DNA from: an uncultured Bacteroidota bacterium
Lineage (GTDB): Bacteria; Bacteroidota; Bacteroidia; Chitinophagales; Chitinophagaceae
Direction: 5' to 3'
NCBI GenBank assembly: GCA_946479535.1
Contig: CAMLGP010000007.1
Coordinates: forward strand, 1-17,483
DNA: 17,483 nucleotides
Under the pieces are notes generated by a model. It was not told where the DNA came from. It worked only from the letters and a program-made list of their open reading frames with translations, and searched no databases. Shown here piece after piece: positions 15,813 through 17,483 of the stretch; the first letter of the stretch is position 1; every line of letters starts with the position of its first letter. The position numbers and the translations under genes were made by a program.

Positions 15813-16472
15813 TTATTTTTTTATGGCATTAATGATCGCGAATACATCTTTCGTAGTCTGTTCTATGGCTGCATAATCTTTTTGTTCCATTAACTTCTTG
15901 CTGATCAGTTTGCTTCCCATTCCAACGGCACAAACACCGGCTTTGAACCATCCTTCGATATTCTCTTTTGTTGTATCCACGCCACCTGTGGGCATGAATA
16001 AAAGTTTCGGGAAGATATCCTTTATGCTGGTAACAAATTCAGGACCCAGCATATTTCCCGGGAATAATTTGATGAATTTGATGCCTGCATTCTCTGCAGC
16101 AATGATCTCACTCGGTGTCATACAGCCTGGCGCATAGAACATATTCTTTTCAGCTGCATAGCTGGCTACTTCAGGAACAAAACCCGGACTCACCATGAAA
16201 TCACATCCTGCTCCAACATAACTTTTAGCATGGTCAAGTGATTTGATAGTTCCAACACCCAGCATCAACCCCTTCATTTCCTTATCTCTTATCTCTACCA
16301 TTTTTTTGAAATTGGCAAGGGCAGCATCCCCACGATTGGTATATTCAATAGCCTTTACCCCTGCGCGATAAACAGCCCTTAATACTTCAATGGTCACTGT
16401 TTCATCGGCATTATAATAAAGCGGCAGCATGCCCTGCCCAGTAATTGCTGGTATTACCTGGTCCTGTGTCAT
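15813..16472 (-). CDS. eda: KDPG aldolase (2-dehydro-3-deoxy-phosphogluconate aldolase)
   Basis: This class I aldolase splits 2-keto-3-deoxy-6-phosphogluconate into pyruvate and glyceraldehyde-3-phosphate, the final step of uronate breakdown and of the Entner-Doudoroff route. The TIM barrel is 219 residues. Seen are the catalytic glutamate E43 and R47 (in AIEYTNRGD), GVGTI (72-76), DFMVSPGF (91-98), PGCMTPSE (115-122), the Schiff-base lysine K135 in IKLFPG, and the phosphate-binding PTGGV (161-165) and GMGSKLI. Many members also act on 4-hydroxy-2-oxoglutarate. It lies 7 bases after the YhcH gene and 1 base before the transporter, in one operon. Confidence 0.95.
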   Translation of the reverse strand: MTQDQVIPAITGQGMLPLYYNADETVTIEVLRAVYRAGVKAIEYTNRGDAALANFKKMVEIRDKEMKGLMLGVGTIKSLDHAKSYVGAGCDFMVSPGFVPEVASYAAEKNMFYAPGCMTPSEIIAAENAGIKFIKLFPGNMLGPEFVTSIKDIFPKLLFMPTGGVDTTKENIEGWFKAGVCAVGMGSKLISKKLMEQKDYAAIEQTTKDVFAIINAIKK

Positions 16473-16479
16473 TCTTATT

Positions 16480-16938
16480 TCAGATTTTAACTTTAATAAC
16501 TAGTTTCCTGATCTCATTCTCGCCGATCATCGGCGCATGTACATCTTCCGGGAAAAAGATAGCGAATTGCCCATTGGTCAACTGGAAGAACATATCCGGA
16601 GCATCACTGTAGAAAAGTACATCCTTTTCCTCATTATAAGTACCATTAGGTGCCTGGCATTTTTCCCTGGGTTTCCATCCCATGGTTTCAATACCATTCA
16701 CACAAAGCTGTATATCGATAAACTTATTGTGACATTCGAATTTAGCGATGGATTCCGCAGTGGTCATTCCCTTCTTATTGGAGATGATGGCTTTCAGATT
16801 TTCACCATCGATCTCATATTTGCCAACTTCCATGGTGGAAAGATTGGCCCAGTTGCGGATAATATAGTCAAAGGCTTTCGCAAACCCCGGATGAACGGCA
16901 TAGTATTTAGCCGCGTTTTGAATAGTATCTATGATCAT
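16480..16938 (-). CDS. YhcH/YjgK/YiaL-family (DUF386) cupin-like protein
   Basis: This is a 152-residue cytoplasmic protein of the YhcH/YjgK/YiaL family, a beta-sandwich related to EbgC. Family members occur in sialic-acid and uronate clusters and are proposed to help sugar anomer or isomer conversion, but the reaction is not settled. Probable metal or substrate residues are E68, H70 and D75 in FECHNKFIDIQ and H134 in FFPEDVHAP, the usual family pattern. The length is typical. It sits between the KDG kinase gene (29-base gap) and eda (7-base gap), so a role in uronate use is likely. The start ATG at 16938 is the only sensible one. Confidence 0.9.
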   Translation of the reverse strand: MIIDTIQNAAKYYAVHPGFAKAFDYIIRNWANLSTMEVGKYEIDGENLKAIISNKKGMTTAESIAKFECHNKFIDIQLCVNGIETMGWKPREKCQAPNGTYNEEKDVLFYSDAPDMFFQLTNGQFAIFFPEDVHAPMIGENEIRKLVIKVKI

Positions 16939-16967
16939 AGCCTTTTTCGCAATAGTTTATAAAAAAG

Positions 16968-17483
16968 TTACCGCTGTACGCGTCCGCTGGCATCACCTTT
17001 CATGAGGTCTTTTACCTCACTTAGGGTTGCATGGTTAAGGTCACCAGGAATGGTATGCTTCAATGCAGAAGCAGCTACACCAAATTCGGCAGCATTCTTC
17101 ATTGGCATTCCGGTTACCAGGCCATAGATGAATCCGCTGGCAAAGCTATCTCCACTTCCCACACGGTCAATGATCCTTACTTCATATTTACGTGTATGAT
17201 AGAATTCAGTACCATCATATACCAGTGCACTCCAGCCGTTATCACTGGCGCTATGGCTTTCACGCAATGAGGAAGCAATATATTTAAAGCCGAATTTAGC
17301 TTTCATCTGTTTGAACACGTCCTTAAAGCCTTCAAGGTTCAATTCTCCCTTAGTTACATCTGTATCTTTTGCTTTAAACCCTAACGTAGTATCTGCATCT
17401 TCTTCGTTACCGTTACATACATCCACATACTGGCAAAGTTATGTCATGACTTCACGTGCTTTCTCCTTTGTCCATAATTTCTT
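16968..17483 (-). pseudogene. kdgK: 2-keto-3-deoxygluconate kinase, C-terminal half, with in-frame stop
   Basis: This is a PfkB-family (ribokinase-like) sugar kinase that enters from the right edge. The intact enzyme phosphorylates KDG to KDPG, the substrate of the eda product encoded downstream. The C-terminal PfkB signature DRVGSGDSFASGF, with the catalytic aspartate in GSGD, is intact. The frame is open from the edge at 17483, but a TAA at 17439-17441 interrupts it. The frame continues unchanged on both sides (EVMT, stop, LCQYVDV, then GNEEDAD), so the stop looks like a single-base change of a Lys codon rather than a true gene end. An internal GTG at 17426 could only start a fragment of 152 residues without the substrate-binding half. 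This is either a decayed gene or a base error near the window end. First gene seen of the uronate operon. Confidence 0.75.

Noticed and set aside
16537..16962. 141-codon plus-strand frame opposite the YhcH gene
   Set aside because: The minus-strand YhcH reading carries all family motifs; the opposite frame has none.
1..17483. CRISPR array, transposon, phage or defence-system genes
   Set aside because: No regularly spaced direct repeats, transposase, integrase, or nuclease-helicase cluster was seen; the phospholipase/nuclease-like protein is secreted and stands alone.

Overview
The window looks like chromosomal DNA from a member of the Bacteroidota, most likely a Chitinophagaceae-type soil or water bacterium. 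This is inferred from three things: -7 boxes of the TAnnTTTG type, one of them in a full TTTG-N19-TAnnTTTG promoter; A-rich leaders without Shine-Dalgarno motifs; and the gene families present (DUF502, serC next to DUF1015, uronate genes with a YhcH protein). No rRNA, tRNA, CRISPR array, transposase, integrase or phage gene was seen. No undescribed multi-gene defence or mobile system could be supported. The interest lies in regulatory DNA and a few unusual proteins.

Region 1 (1-7229) is a minus-strand drug-efflux operon in the order tetR, tolC-like outer-membrane factor, lipoprotein adaptor, RND permease. It starts at a promoter at 7130-7160 that is overlapped by a perfect 10-10-10 inverted repeat, probably the TetR operator. 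It ends at a strong intrinsic terminator at 155-195. The four proteins would form a tripartite pump spanning both membranes, made under control of its own repressor.

Region 2 (7230-14512) is plus-strand and mostly housekeeping: a DUF502 membrane protein, a secreted zinc phospholipase C/S1-P1 nuclease-like hydrolase, phosphoserine aminotransferase (serC), a DUF1015 protein, a secreted TPR protein and a long-chain acyl-CoA synthetase. serC is directly followed by DUF1015, without the serA that often sits between them in this phylum. Two intergenic gaps carry notable inverted repeats: a long AT-rich one at 11447-11555, and two competing hairpins at 12614-12665.

Region 3 (14513-17483) is a minus-strand uronate operon in the order kdgK, yhcH-like, eda, exuT-like. 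The transporter would import hexuronates. KDG kinase and KDPG aldolase would then convert 2-keto-3-deoxygluconate to pyruvate and glyceraldehyde-3-phosphate. The kdgK gene runs off the right edge and contains an in-frame TAA at 17439-17441, so it is either a pseudogene or carries a sequence error close to the end. The exuT stop codon directly abuts the acyl-CoA synthetase stop codon, so the two convergent transcripts must meet or overlap.
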